DNA from: Fistularia commersonii | Taxonomy: Eukaryota > Chordata > Actinopteri > Syngnathiformes > Fistulariidae | Direction of reading: 5' to 3' | DNA length: 64,000 nt | NCBI GenBank assembly: GCA_037954325.1 | Contig: JBBMNZ010000046.1 | Coordinates: forward strand, 186,001 to 250,000 | In this document: positions 39,228 to 54,032 of the stretch, piece by piece | How positions within the stretch are numbered: position 1 is the first letter of the stretch | Layout of the letters: every line of letters begins with the position of its first letter | Notes under the pieces: generated by a model | The model's database searches: none | What the model saw: only the letters and a program-made list of their open reading frames with translations | Told to the model about the DNA's origin: nothing | Translations under genes and position numbers: made by a program

Positions 39228-42200
39228 TTCAAATTCAGTGTAATCCCTTCACAAGTTCAAAAGATATCGCCATTCGTTCAAAAAGTGCTTATCTCACCGA
39301 GTTGAAGCGTTTTTGATTAGGAGTGGAAATAACTTTTGAATTTCATCAAGCTGGTTTCTGCTGTTGAAATATGTTGTTTAGAACATGTTTTTGCACAATA
39401 TATGTCAAATTCAGTGTAATCCCTTCATAGGTTCAAAAGATATCGCCAGTCGTTCCAAAAGAACTTATCTCACCGAGTTGAAGAGTTTTTGATTAGGAGT
39501 GGAAATAACTAATGAATTTCTACAAGCTGGTTTCTGCTGTTGAAATATTTTGTTTAGGACATGATTCTGCACACTATATGTCAAATTCAGTGTAATCCCT
39601 TCACAAGTTCAAAAGATATAGCCATTTGTTCAAAAAGTACTTATCTCACCGAGTTGAAGCGTTTTTGATTAGGAGTGGAAATAACTTTTGAATTTCATCA
39701 AGCTGGTTTCTGCTGTTGAAATATGTTCTTTAGGGCATGATTCTGCACACTATATGTCAAATTCAGTGAAATCCCATCATAGGTTCAAAAGATATAGCCA
39801 TTCGTTCAAAAATTGCTTATCTCACCAAGTTGAAGAGTTTTTGATTAGGAGTGGAAATAACTATTGAATTTCATCAAGCTGGTTTCTGCTGTTGAAATAT
39901 GTTGTTTAGGACATGATTCTGCACAATATACGTCAAATTCTTGTGAGCCCATTACAGGTTGAAAGGATATAGCCATCCGTTCAAAACGTGCTTATGAGAC
40001 CGAGTTGAAGCGTTTTTGATTAGGAGTGGAAATAACTTTTGAATTTCATCACGCTGGTTTCTGCTGTTGAAATATGTTGTTTAGGACATGATTCTGCACA
40101 ATATATGTCAAATTCAGTGTAATCCCTACATAGGTTCAAAAGATATCGCCAGTCATTCAAAAAGTACTTATCTCACCGAATTGATGCGTTTTTGGATTCG
40201 GAGTGGAAATAATCAATGAATTTCATCAAGCTGGTTTCTGCTTTTGAAATATGTTTTTTAGGATATGATTCTGCACAATATATGTCAAATTTAGTGTAAT
40301 CACATTACAGGTTCAAAAGACATAGCCATTCGTTCAAAAACTGCTTATCTTATCGGGTTGAAGCGTTTTTGATTGAGAGTTGAAATAACTAATGGATTTA
40401 ATCAAGCTGGTTTCTGCTGTTGAAATATGTTGTTTAGGACATGATTCTGCAGAACACATGTCAAATTCAGTGTAATCCAGCGACAAGATCAAAAGATATA
40501 GCCATTCGTGCAAAAAGTGCTTATCTCACCGAGTTGAAGCAATTTTGATTAGGAGTGGCAATAACTAATGAATTTCATCAAGTAGATTTCTACTGTTGAA
40601 ATATGTTGTTTAGGACAGGATTCTGCACAATATATGTCAAATTCAGTGTAATCCCTTCACAAGTTCAAAAGATATAGCCATTCGTTCAAAAAGTGCTTAT
40701 CTCACCGAGTTGAAGCATTTTTGATTAGGAGTGGAAATAACTAATGAATTTCATCAAGCTGGTTTCTGCAGCTGAAATATGTTGTTTAGGATATGATTCT
40801 GCACAATATATGTCAAAGTCAGTGTGATCCCATTACAGGTTCAAAGGATATAGCCATTCGTTCAAAAAGGACTTATCTCACCGAGTTGAGGCGTTTTTGA
40901 TTCGGAGTGGAAATAACCAATGAATTTCATCAAGCTGGTTTCTGCTGTTGAAATATGTTGTTTAGGACAAGATTCTGCACAAAATATGTCAAATTCAGTA
41001 TAATCCAGTGACAAGTTCAAAAGACTTTGCCATTCGATCAAAAAGTGCTTATCTCACCGAGTTGAAGCATTTTTCATTCGGAGTGGAAATAACTAATGAA
41101 TTTCATCAAGCTGGTTTCTGCTCTTGAAATTTGTTGTTTAGGGCATGATTCTGCACAATATATGTCAAATTCAGTGTAATCCCATCACAGGTTCAAAAAA
41201 TATAGCCATTCGTTCAAAAATTGCTTATCTCACCAAGTTGAAGAGTTTTTGATTAGGAGTGGAAATAACTTTTGAATTTCATCACGCTGGTTTCTGCTCT
41301 TGAAATTTGTTGTTTAGGACATGATTCTGGACAATATATTTCAAATTCAGTGTAATCCCTTCACAAGTTCAAAAGATATCGCCATTCGTTCAAAAAGTGC
41401 TTATCTCACCGAGTTGAAGCGTTTTTGATTAGGAGTGGAAATAACTTTTGAATTTCATCAAGCTGGTTTCTGCTGTTGAAATATGTTGTTTAGAACATGT
41501 TTTTGCACAATATATGTCAAATTCAGTGTAATCCCTTCATAGGTTCAAAAGATATCGCCAGTCGTTCCAAAAGAACGTATCTCACCGAGTTGAAGAGTTT
41601 TTGATTAGGAGTGGAAATAACTAATGAATTTCTACAAGCTGGTTTCTGCTGTTGAAATATGTTGTTTAGGACATGATTCTGCACACTATATGTCAAATTC
41701 AGTGTAATCCCTTCACAAGTTCAAAAGATATAGCCATTTGTTCAAAAAGTACTTATCTCACCGAGTTGAAGCGTTTTTGATTAGGAGTGGAAATAACTTT
41801 TGAATTTCATCAAGCTGGTTTCTGCTGTTGAAATATGTTGTTTAGAACATGTTTCTGCACAATATATGTCAAATTCAGTGTAATCCCTTCATAGGTTCAA
41901 AAGATATCGCCAGTCGTTCCAAAAGAACTTATTTCACCGAGTTGAGGCGTTTTTGATTCGGAGTGGAAATAACCAATGAATTTAATCAAGCTGGTTTCTG
42001 CTGTTGAAATATGTTTTTTAGGATATGATTCTGCACAATATATGTCAAATTTAGTGTAATCACATCACAGGTTCAAAAGATATAGCCATTCGTTCAAAAA
42101 CTGCTTATCTTATCGGGTTGAAGGGTTTTTGATTAGGAGTGGAAATAACTGATGGATTTCGTCAAGCTGGTTTCTGCTGTTGAAATATGTTGTTTAGGAC

Positions 42201-43450
42201 ATGATTCTGCAAAACACATGTCAAATTCAGTGTAATCCAGCGATAAGATCAAAAGATATAGCCATTCGTGAAAAAAGTGCTTATCTCACCGAGTTGAAGC
42301 GTTTTTGATTCGGAGTGGAAATAACTAATGAATTTCATCAAGCTGGTTTCTGCTGTTGAAATATGTTGTTTAGGACAATATTCTGCACAATATATAAAAA
42401 TTCAGTGAAATCCATCACAGGTTCAAAAACTATAGCCATTTGCTCAAAAATTGCTTATCTCACCAAGTTGAAGAGTTTTTGATTAGTATTGGAAATAACT
42501 AATGAATTTCATCAAGCTAGTTTCTGCTGTTGAAATTTGTTGTTTAGGACATGATTCTGCACAATATATGTCAAATTTAGTGAAATCCCATTACAGGTTC
42601 AAAGGATATAGCCATTCGTCCAAAAAGTACTTATGTCACCAAGTTGAAGAGTTTTTGATTAGTATTGGAAATAACCAATGAATTACGTCAAGCTGGTTTC
42701 TGCTGTTGAAATATGTTGTTTAGGACATGATTCTGCACAATATATGCCAAATTCAGTGTAATCCCTTCACAAGTTCAAAAGACATAGCCATTCGTTCAAA
42801 AACTGCTTATCTTATCGGGTTGAAGCGTTTTTGATTGAGAGTGGAAATAACTAATGGATTTAATCAAGCTGGTTTCTGCTGTTGAAATATGTTGTTCAGG
42901 ACATGATTCTGAAGAACACATGTCAAAATTCAGTGTAATCCAGCGACAAGATCAAAAGATATAGCCATTCGTGCAAAAAGTGCTTATCTCACCGAGTTGA
43001 AGCAATTTTGATTAGGAGTGGCAATAACTAATGAATTTCATCAAGTAGATTTCTACTGTTGAAATATGTTGTTTAGGACAGGATTCTGCACAATATATGT
43101 CAAATTCAGTGTAATCCCTTCACAAGTTCAAAAGAAATAGCCATTCGTTCAAAAAGTGCTTATCTCACCGAGTTGAAGCATTTTTGTTTAGGAGTGGAAA
43201 TAACTAATGAATTTCATCAAGCTGGTTTCTGCTGCTGAAATATGTTGTTTAGGATATGATTCTGCACAATATATGTCAAAGTCAGTGTGATCCCATTACA
43301 GGTTCAAAGGATATAGCCATTCGTTCAAAAGGGACTTATCTCACCGAGTTGAAGCGTTTTTGATTAGGAGTGGAAATAACTAATGAATTTCATCAAGCTG
43401 GTTTCTGCTGTTGAAATATGTTGTTTAGGACATGATTCTGCACAATATAT
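39228..43450. repeat. 24-mer HOR unit (about 4.2 kb), copy A
   Basis: Copied at about 43451-47498. The offset is 4,223 bp at the left (39521 to 43744, 39861 to 44084) and 4,048 bp, exactly 23 monomers, from 40124 onward. Copy B therefore lost one monomer, the CGTGCTTATGAGACCGAG type near 39.93-40.1 kb. Contains the marker ATATATAAAAATTCAG near 42390. Boundaries are approximate. Confidence 0.85.
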
Positions 43451-46400
43451 GTCAAATTCAGTGTAATCCCTTCACAAGTTCAAAAGATATAGCCATTCGT
43501 TCAAAAAGTGCTTATCTCACCGAGTTGAAGCGTTTTTGATTAGGAGTGGAAATAACTTTTGAATTTCATCAAGCTGGTTTCTGCTGTTGAAATATGTTGT
43601 TTAGAACATGTTTTTGCACAATATATGTCAAATTCAGTGTAATCCCTTCATAGGTTCAAAAGATATCGCCAGTCGTTCCAAAAGAACTTATCTCACCGAG
43701 TTGAAGAGTTTTTGATTAGGAGTGGAAATAACTAATGAATTTCTACAAGCTGGTTTCTGCTGTTGAAATATTTTGTTTAGGACATGATTCTGCACACTAT
43801 ATGTCAAATTCAGTGTAATCCCTTCACAAGTTCAAAAGATATAGCCATTTGTTCAAAAAGTACTTATCTCACCGAGTTGAAGCGTTTTTGATTAGGAGTG
43901 GAAATAACTTTTGAATTTCATCAAGCTGGTTTCTGCTGTTGAAATATGTTCTTTAGGGCATGATTCTGCACACTATATGTCAAATTCAGTGAAATCCCAT
44001 CATAGGTTCAAAAGATATAGCCATTCGTTCAAAAATTGCTTATCTCACCAAGTTGAAGAGTTTTTGATTAGGAGTGGAAATAACTATTGAATTTCATCAA
44101 GCTGGTTTCTGCTGTTGAAATATGTTGTTTAGGACATGATTCTGCACAATATATGTCAAATTCAGTGTAATCCCTACATAGGTTCAAAAGATATCGCCAG
44201 TCATTCAAAAAGTACTTATCTCACCGAATTGATGCGTTTTTGGATTCGGAGTGGAAATAATCAATGAATTTCATCAAGCTGGTTTCTGCTGTTGAAATAT
44301 GTTTTTTAGGATATGATTCTGCACAATATATGTCAAATTTAGTGTAATCACATTACAGGTTCAAAAGACATAGCCATTCGTTCAAAAACTGCTTATCTTA
44401 TCGGGTTGAAGCGTTTTTGATTGAGAGTTGAAATAACTAATGGATTTAATCAAGCTGGTTTCTGCTGTTGAAATATGTTGTTTAGGACATGATTCTGCAG
44501 AACACATGTCAAATTCAGTGTAATCCAGCGACAAGATCAAAAGATATAGCCATTCGTGCAAAAAGTGCTTATCTCACCGAGTTGAAGCAATTTTGATTAG
44601 GAGTGGCAATAACTAATGAATTTCATCAAGTAGATTTCTACTGTTGAAATATGTTGTTTAGGACAGGATTCTGCACAATATATGTCAAATTCAGTGTAAT
44701 CCCTTCACAAGTTCAAAAGATATAGCCATTCGTTCAAAAAGTGCTTATCTCACCGAGTTGAAGCATTTTTGATTAGGAGTGGAAATAACTAATGAATTTC
44801 ATCAAGCTGGTTTCTGCAGCTGAAATATGTTGTTTAGGATATGATTCTGCACAATATATGTCAAAGTCAGTGTGATCCCATTACAGGTTCAAAGGATATA
44901 GCCATTCGTTCAAAAAGGACTTATCTCACCGAGTTGAGGCGTTTTTGATTCGGAGTGGAAATAACCAATGAATTTCATCAAGCTGGTTTCTGCTGTTGAA
45001 ATATGTTGTTTAGGACAAGATTCTGCACAAAATATGTCAAATTCAGTATAATCCAGTGACAAGTTCAAAAGACTTTGCCATTCGATCAAAAAGTGCTTAT
45101 CTCACCGAGTTGAAGCATTTTTCATTCGGAGTGGAAATAACTAATGAATTTCATCAAGCTGGTTTCTGCTCTTGAAATTTGTTGTTTAGGGCATGATTCT
45201 GCACAATATATGTCAAATTCAGTGTAATCCCATCACAGGTTCAAAAAATATAGCCATTCGTTCAAAAATTGCTTATCTCACCAAGTTGAAGAGTTTTTGA
45301 TTAGGAGTGGAAATAACTTTTGAATTTCATCACGCTGGTTTCTGCTCTTGAAATTTGTTGTTTAGGACATGATTCTGGACAATATATTTCAAATTCAGTG
45401 TAATCCCTTCACAAGTTCAAAAGATATCGCCATTCGTTCAAAAAGTGCTTATCTCACCGAGTTGAAGCGTTTTTGATTAGGAGTGGAAATAACTTTTGAA
45501 TTTCATCAAGCTGGTTTCTGCTGTTGAAATATGTTGTTTAGAACATGTTTTTGCACAATATATGTCAAATTCAGTGTAATCCCTTCATAGGTTCAAAAGA
45601 TATCGCCAGTCGTTCCAAAAGAACTTATCTCACCGAGTTGAAGAGTTTTTGATTAGGAGTGGAAATAACTAATGAATTTCTACAAGCTGGTTTCTGCTGT
45701 TGAAATATGTTGTTTAGGACATGATTCTGCACACTATATGTCAAATTCAGTGTAATCCCTTCACAAGTTCAAAAGATATAGCCATTTGTTCAAAAAGTAC
45801 TTATCTCACCGAGTTGAAGCGTTTTTGATTAGGAGTGGAAATAACTTTTGAATTTCATCAAGCTGGTTTCTGCTGTTGAAATATGTTGTTTAGAACATGT
45901 TTCTGCACAATATATGTCAAATTCAGTGTAATCCCTTCATAGGTTCAAAAGATATCGCCAGTCGTTCCAAAAGAACTTATTTCACCGAGTTGAGGCGTTT
46001 TTGATTCGGAGTGGAAATAACCAATGAATTTAATCAAGCTGGTTTCTGCTGTTGAAATATGTTTTTTAGGATATGATTCTGCACAATATATGTCAAATTT
46101 AGTGTAATCACATCACAGGTTCAAAAGATATAGCCATTCGTTCAAAAACTGCTTATCTTATCGGGTTGAAGGGTTTTTGATTAGGAGTGGAAATAACTGA
46201 TGGATTTCGTCAAGCTGGTTTCTGCTGTTGAAATATGTTGTTTAGGACATGATTCTGCAAAACACATGTCAAATTCAGTGTAATCCAGCGATAAGATCAA
46301 AAGATATAGCCATTCGTGAAAAAAGTGCTTATCTCACCGAGTTGAAGCGTTTTTGATTCGGAGTGGAAATAACTAATGAATTTCATCAAGCTGGTTTCTG

Positions 46401-47498
46401 CTGTTGAAATATGTTGTTTAGGACAATATTCTGCACAATATATAAAAATTCAGTGAAATCCATCACAGGTTCAAAAACTATAGCCATTTGCTCAAAAATT
46501 GCTTATCTCACCAAGTTGAAGAGTTTTTGATTAGTATTGGAAATAACTAATGAATTTCATCAAGCTAGTTTCTGCTGTTGAAATTTGTTGTTTAGGACAT
46601 GATTCTGCACAATATATGTCAAATTTAGTGAAATCCCATTACAGGTTCAAAGGATATAGCCATTCGTCCAAAAAGTACTTATGTCACCAAGTTGAAGAGT
46701 TTTTGATTAGTATTGGAAATAACCAATGAATTACGTCAAGCTGGTTTCTGCTGTTGAAATATGTTGTTTAGGACATGATTCTGCACAATATATGCCAAAT
46801 TCAGTGTAATCCCTTCACAAGTTCAAAAGACATAGCCATTCGTTCAAAAACTGCTTATCTTATCGGGTTGAAGCGTTTTTGATTGAGAGTGGAAATAACT
46901 AATGGATTTAATCAAGCTGGTTTCTGCTGTTGAAATATGTTGTTCAGGACATGATTCTGAAGAACACATGTCAAAATTCAGTGTAATCCAGCGACAAGAT
47001 CAAAAGATATAGCCATTCGTGCAAAAAGTGCTTATCTCACCGAGTTGAAGCAATTTTGATTAGGAGTGGCAATAACTAATGAATTTCATCAAGTAGATTT
47101 CTACTGTTGAAATATGTTGTTTAGGACAGGATTCTGCACAATATATGTCAAATTCAGTGTAATCCCTTCACAAGTTCAAAAGAAATAGCCATTCGTTCAA
47201 AAAGTGCTTATCTCACCGAGTTGAAGCATTTTTGTTTAGGAGTGGAAATAACTAATGAATTTCATCAAGCTGGTTTCTGCTGCTGAAATATGTTGTTTAG
47301 GATATGATTCTGCACAATATATGTCAAAGTCAGTGTGATCCCATTACAGGTTCAAAGGATATAGCCATTCGTTCAAAAGGGACTTATCTCACCGAGTTGA
47401 AGCGTTTTTGATTAGGAGTGGAAATAACTAATGAATTTCATCAAGCTGGTTTCTGCTGTTGAAATATGTTGTTTAGGACATGATTCTGCACAATATAT
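43451..47498. repeat. 23-mer HOR unit (about 4.05 kb), copy B
   Basis: Near-identical to copy A apart from one missing monomer. Constant-offset markers include CAGCTGAAAT (40769/44817), GGACAATATTCTG (42373/46421) and the AATTTCTACAAGCTGG monomer (41633/45681). Its right 10 monomers were duplicated again as copy C. Confidence 0.85.
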
Positions 47499-49257
47499 GT
47501 CAAATTCAGTGTAATCCCTTCACAAGTTCAAAAGATATAGCCATTTGTTCAAAAAGTACTTATCTCACCGAGTTGAAGCGTTTTTGATTAGGAGTGGAAA
47601 TAACTTTTGAATTTCATCAAGCTGGTTTCTGCTGTTGAAATATGTTGTTTAGAACATGTTTCTGCACAATATATGTCAAATTCAGTGTAATCCCTTCATA
47701 GGTTCAAAAGATATCGCCAGTCGTTCCAAAAGAACTTATTTCACCGAGTTGAGGCGTTTTTGATTCGGAGTGGAAATAACCAATGAATTTAATCAAGCTG
47801 GTTTCTGCTGTTGAAATATGTTTTTTAGGATATGATTCTGCACAATATATGTCAAATTTAGTGTAATCACATCACAGGTTCAAAAGATATAGCCATTCGT
47901 TCAAAAACTGCTTATCTTATCGGGTTGAAGGGTTTTTGATTAGGAGTGGAAATAACTGATGGATTTCGTCAAGCTGGTTTCTGCTGTTGAAATATGTTGT
48001 TTAGGACATGATTCTGCAAAACACATGTCAAATTCAGTGTAATCCAGCGATAAGATCAAAAGATATAGCCATTCGTGAAAAAAGTGCTTATCTCACCGAG
48101 TTGAAGCGTTTTTGATTCGGAGTGGAAATAACTAATGAATTTCATCAAGCTGGTTTCTGCTGTTGAAATATGTTGTTTAGGACAATATTCTGCACAATAT
48201 ATAAAAATTCAGTGAAATCCATCACAGGTTCAAAAACTATAGCCATTTGCTCAAAAATTGCTTATCTCACCAAGTTGAAGAGTTTTTGATTAGTATTGGA
48301 AATAACTAATGAATTTCATCAAGCTAGTTTCTGCTGTTGAAATTTGTTGTTTAGGACATGATTCTGCACAATATATGTCAAATTTAGTGAAATCCCATTA
48401 CAGGTTCAAAGGATATAGCCATTCGTCCAAAAAGTACTTATGTCACCAAGTTGAAGAGTTTTTGATTAGTATTGGAAATAACCAATGAATTACGTCAAGC
48501 TGGTTTCTGCTGTTGAAATATGTTGTTTAGGACATGATTCTGCACAATATATGCCAAATTCAGTGTAATCCCTTCACAAGTTCAAAAGACATAGCCATTC
48601 GTTCAAAAACTGCTTATCTTATCGGGTTGAAGCGTTTTTGATTGAGAGTGGAAATAACTAATGGATTTAATCAAGCTGGTTTCTGCTGTTGAAATATGTT
48701 GTTCAGGACATGATTCTGAAGAACACATGTCAAAATTCAGTGTAATCCAGCGACAAGATCAAAAGATATAGCCATTCGTGCAAAAAGTGCTTATCTCACC
48801 GAGTTGAAGCAATTTTGATTAGGAGTGGCAATAACTAATGAATTTCATCAAGTAGATTTCTACTGTTGAAATATGTTGTTTAGGACAGGATTCTGCACAA
48901 TATATGTCAAATTCAGTGTAATCCCTTCACAAGTTCAAAAGAAATAGCCATTCGTTCAAAAAGTGCTTATCTCACCGAGTTGAAGCATTTTTGTTTAGGA
49001 GTGGAAATAACTAATGAATTTCATCAAGCTGGTTTCTGCTGCTGAAATATGTTGTTTAGGATATGATTCTGCACAATATATGTCAAAGTCAGTGTGATCC
49101 CATTACAGGTTCAAAGGATATAGCCATTCGTTCAAAAGGGACTTATCTCACCGAGTTGAAGCGTTTTTGATTAGGAGTGGAAATAACTAATGAATTTCAT
49201 CAAGCTGGTTTCTGCTGTTGAAATATGTTGTTTAGGACATGATTCTGCACAATATAT
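47499..49257. repeat. 10-mer partial copy C (about 1,759 bp)
   Basis: Repeats the right part of copy B (about 45740-47498) at offset 1,759: CCATTTGTTC at 45782/47541 and GGACAATA at 46421/48180. The rare ATATATAAAAATTCAG deletion is thus present three times (A, B, C). The undeleted form occurs near 50830, so the deletion predates both duplications. Confidence 0.87.
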
Positions 49258-52200
49258 GTCAAATTCAGTGTAATCCCTTCACAAGTTCAAAAGATATAGC
49301 CATTCGTTCAAAAAGTGCTTATCTCACCGAGTTGAAGCGTTTTTGATTAGGAGTGGAAATAACTTTTGAATTTCATCAAGCTGGTTTCTGCTGTTGAAAT
49401 ATGTTGTTTAGAACATGATTCTGCACAATTTATGTCCAATTCAGTGTAATCCCTTCATAGGTTAAAAAGAAATCGCCAGTCGTTCCAAAAGAACTTATCT
49501 CACCTAGTTGAGGCGTTTTTGATTCGGAGTGGAAATAACCAATGAATTTCATCAAGCTGGTTTCTGCTGTTGAAATATGTTGTTTAGGACAAGATTCTGC
49601 ACAAAATATGTCAAATTCAGTATAATCCAGTGACAAGTTCAAAAGATATAGCCATTCGATCAAAAAGTGCTTATCTCACCGAGTTGAACCATTTTTGATT
49701 CGGAGTGGAAATAACTAATGAATTTCATCAAGTTGGTTTCTGCTCTTGAAATTTGTTGTTTAGGACATGATTCTGGACAATATATTTCAAATTCAGTGTA
49801 ATCCCATCACAGGTTCAAAAAATATAGCCATTCGTTCAAAAATTGCTTATCTCACCTAGTTGAAGAGTTTTTGATTAGTATTGGAAATAACTTTTGAATT
49901 TCATCACGCTGGTTTCTGCTCTTGAAATTTGTTGTTCAGGACATGATTCTGGACAATATGTTTCAAATTCAGTGTAATCCCTTCACAAGTTCAAAAGATA
50001 TCGCCATTCGTTCAAAAAGTGCTTATCTCACCGAGTTGAAGCGTTTTTGATTAGGAGTGGAAATAACTTTTGAATTTCATCAAGCTGTTTTCTGCTGTTG
50101 AAATATGTTGTTTAGAACATGTTTTTGCACAATATATGTCAAATTCAGTGTAATCCCTTCATAGGTTCAAAAGGTATCGCCAGTCGTTCCAAAAGAACTT
50201 ATCTCACCGAGTTGAAGCGTTTTTGATTAGGAGTGGAAATAACTTTTGAATTTCATCAAGCTGGTTTCTGCTGTTGAAATATGTTGTTTAGAACATGTTT
50301 CTGCACAATATATTTCAAATTCAGTGTAATCCCTTCATAGGTTCAAAAGATATCGCCAGTCGTTCCAAAAGAACTTATCTCACCGAGTTGAGGCGTTTTT
50401 GATTCGGAGTGGAAATAACCAATGAATTTCATCAAGCTGGTTTCTGCTGTTGAAATATGTTTTTTAGGATATGATTCTGCACAATATATGTCAAATTTAG
50501 TGTAATCACATCACAGGTTCAAAATATATAGCCATTCGTTCAAAAACTGCTTATCTTATCGGTTGAAGGGTTTTTGATTAGGAGTGGAAATAACTGATGG
50601 ATTTCGTCAAGCTGGCTTCTGCTGTTGAAATATGTTGTTTAGGACATGATTCTGCAAAACACATGTCAAATTCAGTGTAATCCAGCGATAAGATCAAAAG
50701 ATATAGCCATTCGTGAAAAAAGTGCTTATCTCACTGAGTTGAAGCGTTTTTGATTCGGAGTGGAAATAACTAATGAATTTCATCAAGCTGGTTTCTGCTG
50801 TTGAAATATGTTGTTTAGGACAATATTCTGCACAATATATGTCAAATTCAGTGAAATCCATCACAGGTTCAAAAACTATAGCCATTCGTTAAAAAATTGC
50901 TTATCTCACCAAGTTGAAGAGTTTTTGATTAGTATTGGAAATAACTAATGAATTTCATCAAGCTGGTTTCTGTTGTTGAAATATGTTGTTAGGTCAAGAT
51001 TCTGCACAATATATGTCATATCCTTCTAAAGTCCAAAAGATATAGCCATTCGTTCAAAAAGTGCTTAACTCACCGAGTTGAGACGTTTCTGATTAGGAGT
51101 GGAAATAACTAATGAATTTCATCAAGCTGGTTTCTGCTGTTGAAATATGTTGTTTAGGACATGATTCTGCACAATATATGTCAAATTCGTGTGAGCCCAA
51201 TACAGGTTGAAAGGATATAGCCATTCGTTCAAAACGTGCTTATGAGACTGAGTTGAAGAGTTTTTCATTAGGAATTTCAAATAGCTAATGAATTTCATCA
51301 AGCTGGTTCCTGCTGTTGAAATATGTTGTTTAGGACATGATTCTGCACAAAATATGTCAAATTCAGTATAATCCAGCGACAAGATCAAAATATATTGCCA
51401 TTCGATCAAAAAGTGCTTATCTCACCGAGTTGAAGCATTTTTGATTAGGAGTGGAAATAACTATTGAATTTCATCAAGCTGGTTTCTGCTGTTGAAATAT
51501 GTTGTTTAGGACATGATTCTGCACAATATACGTCAAATTCTTGTGAGCCCATTACAGGTTGAAAGGATATAGCCATCCGTTCAAAAGCTGCTTATGAGAC
51601 AAAGTTGAAGCGTTTTTGATTAGGAGTGGAAATAACTAATGGATATTATCAAGCTGGTTTCTGCTGTTGAAATATGTTGTCTATGACATAATTCTGCACA
51701 ATATATGTCAAATTAAGTGTAATCCCTTCACAAGTTCAAAAGATATAGCCATTCGTTCAAAAAGTACTTATCTCACCGAGTTGAAGCGTTTTTGATTAGG
51801 AGTGGAAATAACTTTTGAATTTCATCACGCTGGTTTCTGCTGTTGAAATATGTTGTTTAGGACATGATTCTGCACAATATATCTCAAATTCAGTGTAATC
51901 CCTTCATAGGTTCAAAAGATATCGCCATTCGTTCAAAAAGTACTTATCTCACCGAGTTGAAGCGTTTTTGATTAGGAGTGGAAATAACTAATGAATTTCT
52001 ACAAGCTGGTTTCTGCTGTTGAAATATGTTGTTTAGGACATGATTCTGCACAATATATGTCAAATTCAGTGTAATCCCTTCACAAGTTCAAAAGATATAG
52101 CCATTTGTTCAAAAAGTACTTATCTCACCGAGTTGAAGCGTTTTTGATTAGGAGTGGAAATAACTAATGAATTTCATCAAGCTGGTTTCTGCTGTTGAAA

Positions 52201-54032
52201 TATGTTGTTTAGAACATGTTTTTGCACAATATATGTCAAATTCAGTGTAATCCCTTCATAGGTTCAAAAGATATCGCCAGTCGTTCCAAAAGAACTTATC
52301 TCACCGAGTTGAGGCGTTTTTGATTAGGAGTGGAAATAACCAATGAATTTCATCAAGCTGGTTTCTGCTGTTGAAATATGTTGTTTAGGACATGATTCTG
52401 CAAAACACATGTCAAATTCAGTGTAATCCAGCGATAAGATCAAAAGATATAGCCATTCTTGAAAAAAGTGCTTATCTCACCGAGTTGAAGCGTTTTTGAT
52501 TAGGAGTGGAAATAACTTTTGAATTTCATCTAGCTGGTTTCTGCTGTTGAAATATGTTGTTTAGGACATGATTCTGCACAATATATGTCAAATTTAGTGA
52601 AATCCCATTACAGGTTCAAAGGATATAGCCATTCGTCCAAAAAGTACTTATCTCTACGAGTTGAAGAGTTTTTGATTAGTATTGGAAATAACCAATGAAT
52701 TACGTCAAGCTGGTTTCTGCTGTTGAAATATGTTGTTAGGTCAAGATTCTGCACAATATATGTCATATCCATCAAAAGTCCAAAAGATATAGCCATTCGT
52801 TCAAAAAGTGCTTAACTCACCGAGTTGAGACGTTTCTGATTAGGAGTGGAAATAACTAATGAATTTCATCAAGCTGGTTTCTGCTGTTGAAATACGTTGT
52901 TTAGGACATGATTCTGCACAATATATGTCAAATTCGTGTGTGCCCTTTACAAGTTGAAAGGATATAGCCATTCGTTCAAAACGTGCTTATGAGACTGAGT
53001 TGAAGCATTTTTGATTAGGAGTGAAAATAGCTAATGAATTTCATCAAGCTGGTTCCTGCTGTTGAAATATGTTTTTTAGGACATGATTCTGCACAAAATA
53101 TGTCAAATTCAGTATAATCCAGCGACAAGTTCAAAAGATATTGCCATTCGATCAAAAAGTGCTTATCTCACCGAGTTGAAGCATTTTTGAATCGGAGTGG
53201 AAATAACTTTTGAATTTCATCACGCTGGTTTTTGCTGTTGAAATATGTTTTTTAGGACATGATTCTGCACAATATATGTCAAATTCAGTGTAATCCCTTC
53301 ATACGTTAAAAAGATATCGCCATTCGTTCAAAAAGTACTTATCTCACCGAGTTGAAGAGTTTTTGATTAGTATTGGAAATAACTTTTGAATTTCATCAAG
53401 CTGGTTTCTGCTCTTGAAATTTGTTGTTTAGGACATGATTCTGCACAATATACGTCAAATTCTTGTGAGCCCATTACAGGTTGAAAGGATATAGCCATCC
53501 GTTCAAAACGTGCTTATGAGACCGAGTTGAAGCGTTTTTGATTAGGAGTGGAAATAACTAATGGATATTATCAAGCTGGTTTCAGCTGTTGAAATATGTT
53601 GTTTATGACATAATTCTGCACAATATATGTAAAATTAAGTGTAATCCCTTCACAAGTTCAAAAGATATAGCCCTTCGTTCAAAAAGTACTTATCTCACCG
53701 AGTTGAAGCGTTTTTGATTAGGAGTGGAAATAACTTTTGAATTTCATCACGCTGGTTTTTGCTGTTGAAATATGTTGTTTAGGACATGATTCTGCACAAT
53801 ATATGTCAAATTCAGTGTAATCCCTTCATACGTTAAAAAGATATCGCCATTCGTTCAAAAAGTACTTATCTCACCGAGTTGAAGCATTTTTGAATAGGAG
53901 TGGAAATAACTTATGAATTTCATCAAGCTGGTTTCTGCTGTTGAAATATGTTGTTTAGGATATGATTCTGCAAAATATATGTCAAAGTCAGTGTGATCCC
54001 TTCACATGTTCAAAAGATATAGCCATTCGTTC
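49258..54032. repeat. Right block collinear with the left HOR family
   Basis: 49287-49,690 follows 4640-5,040 at offset 44,647. After one added monomer near 50.1-50.3 kb, 50694 matches 5872 (offset 44,822). 52520-54032 follows 9433-10945 at offset 43,087 (TGTTGTTAGG 9644/52731; TGAATCGG 10101/53188). The order is the same as on the left. Private changes include GTTTTCTGC near 50088 and TATCCTTCTAAAG near 51020. Confidence 0.83.
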
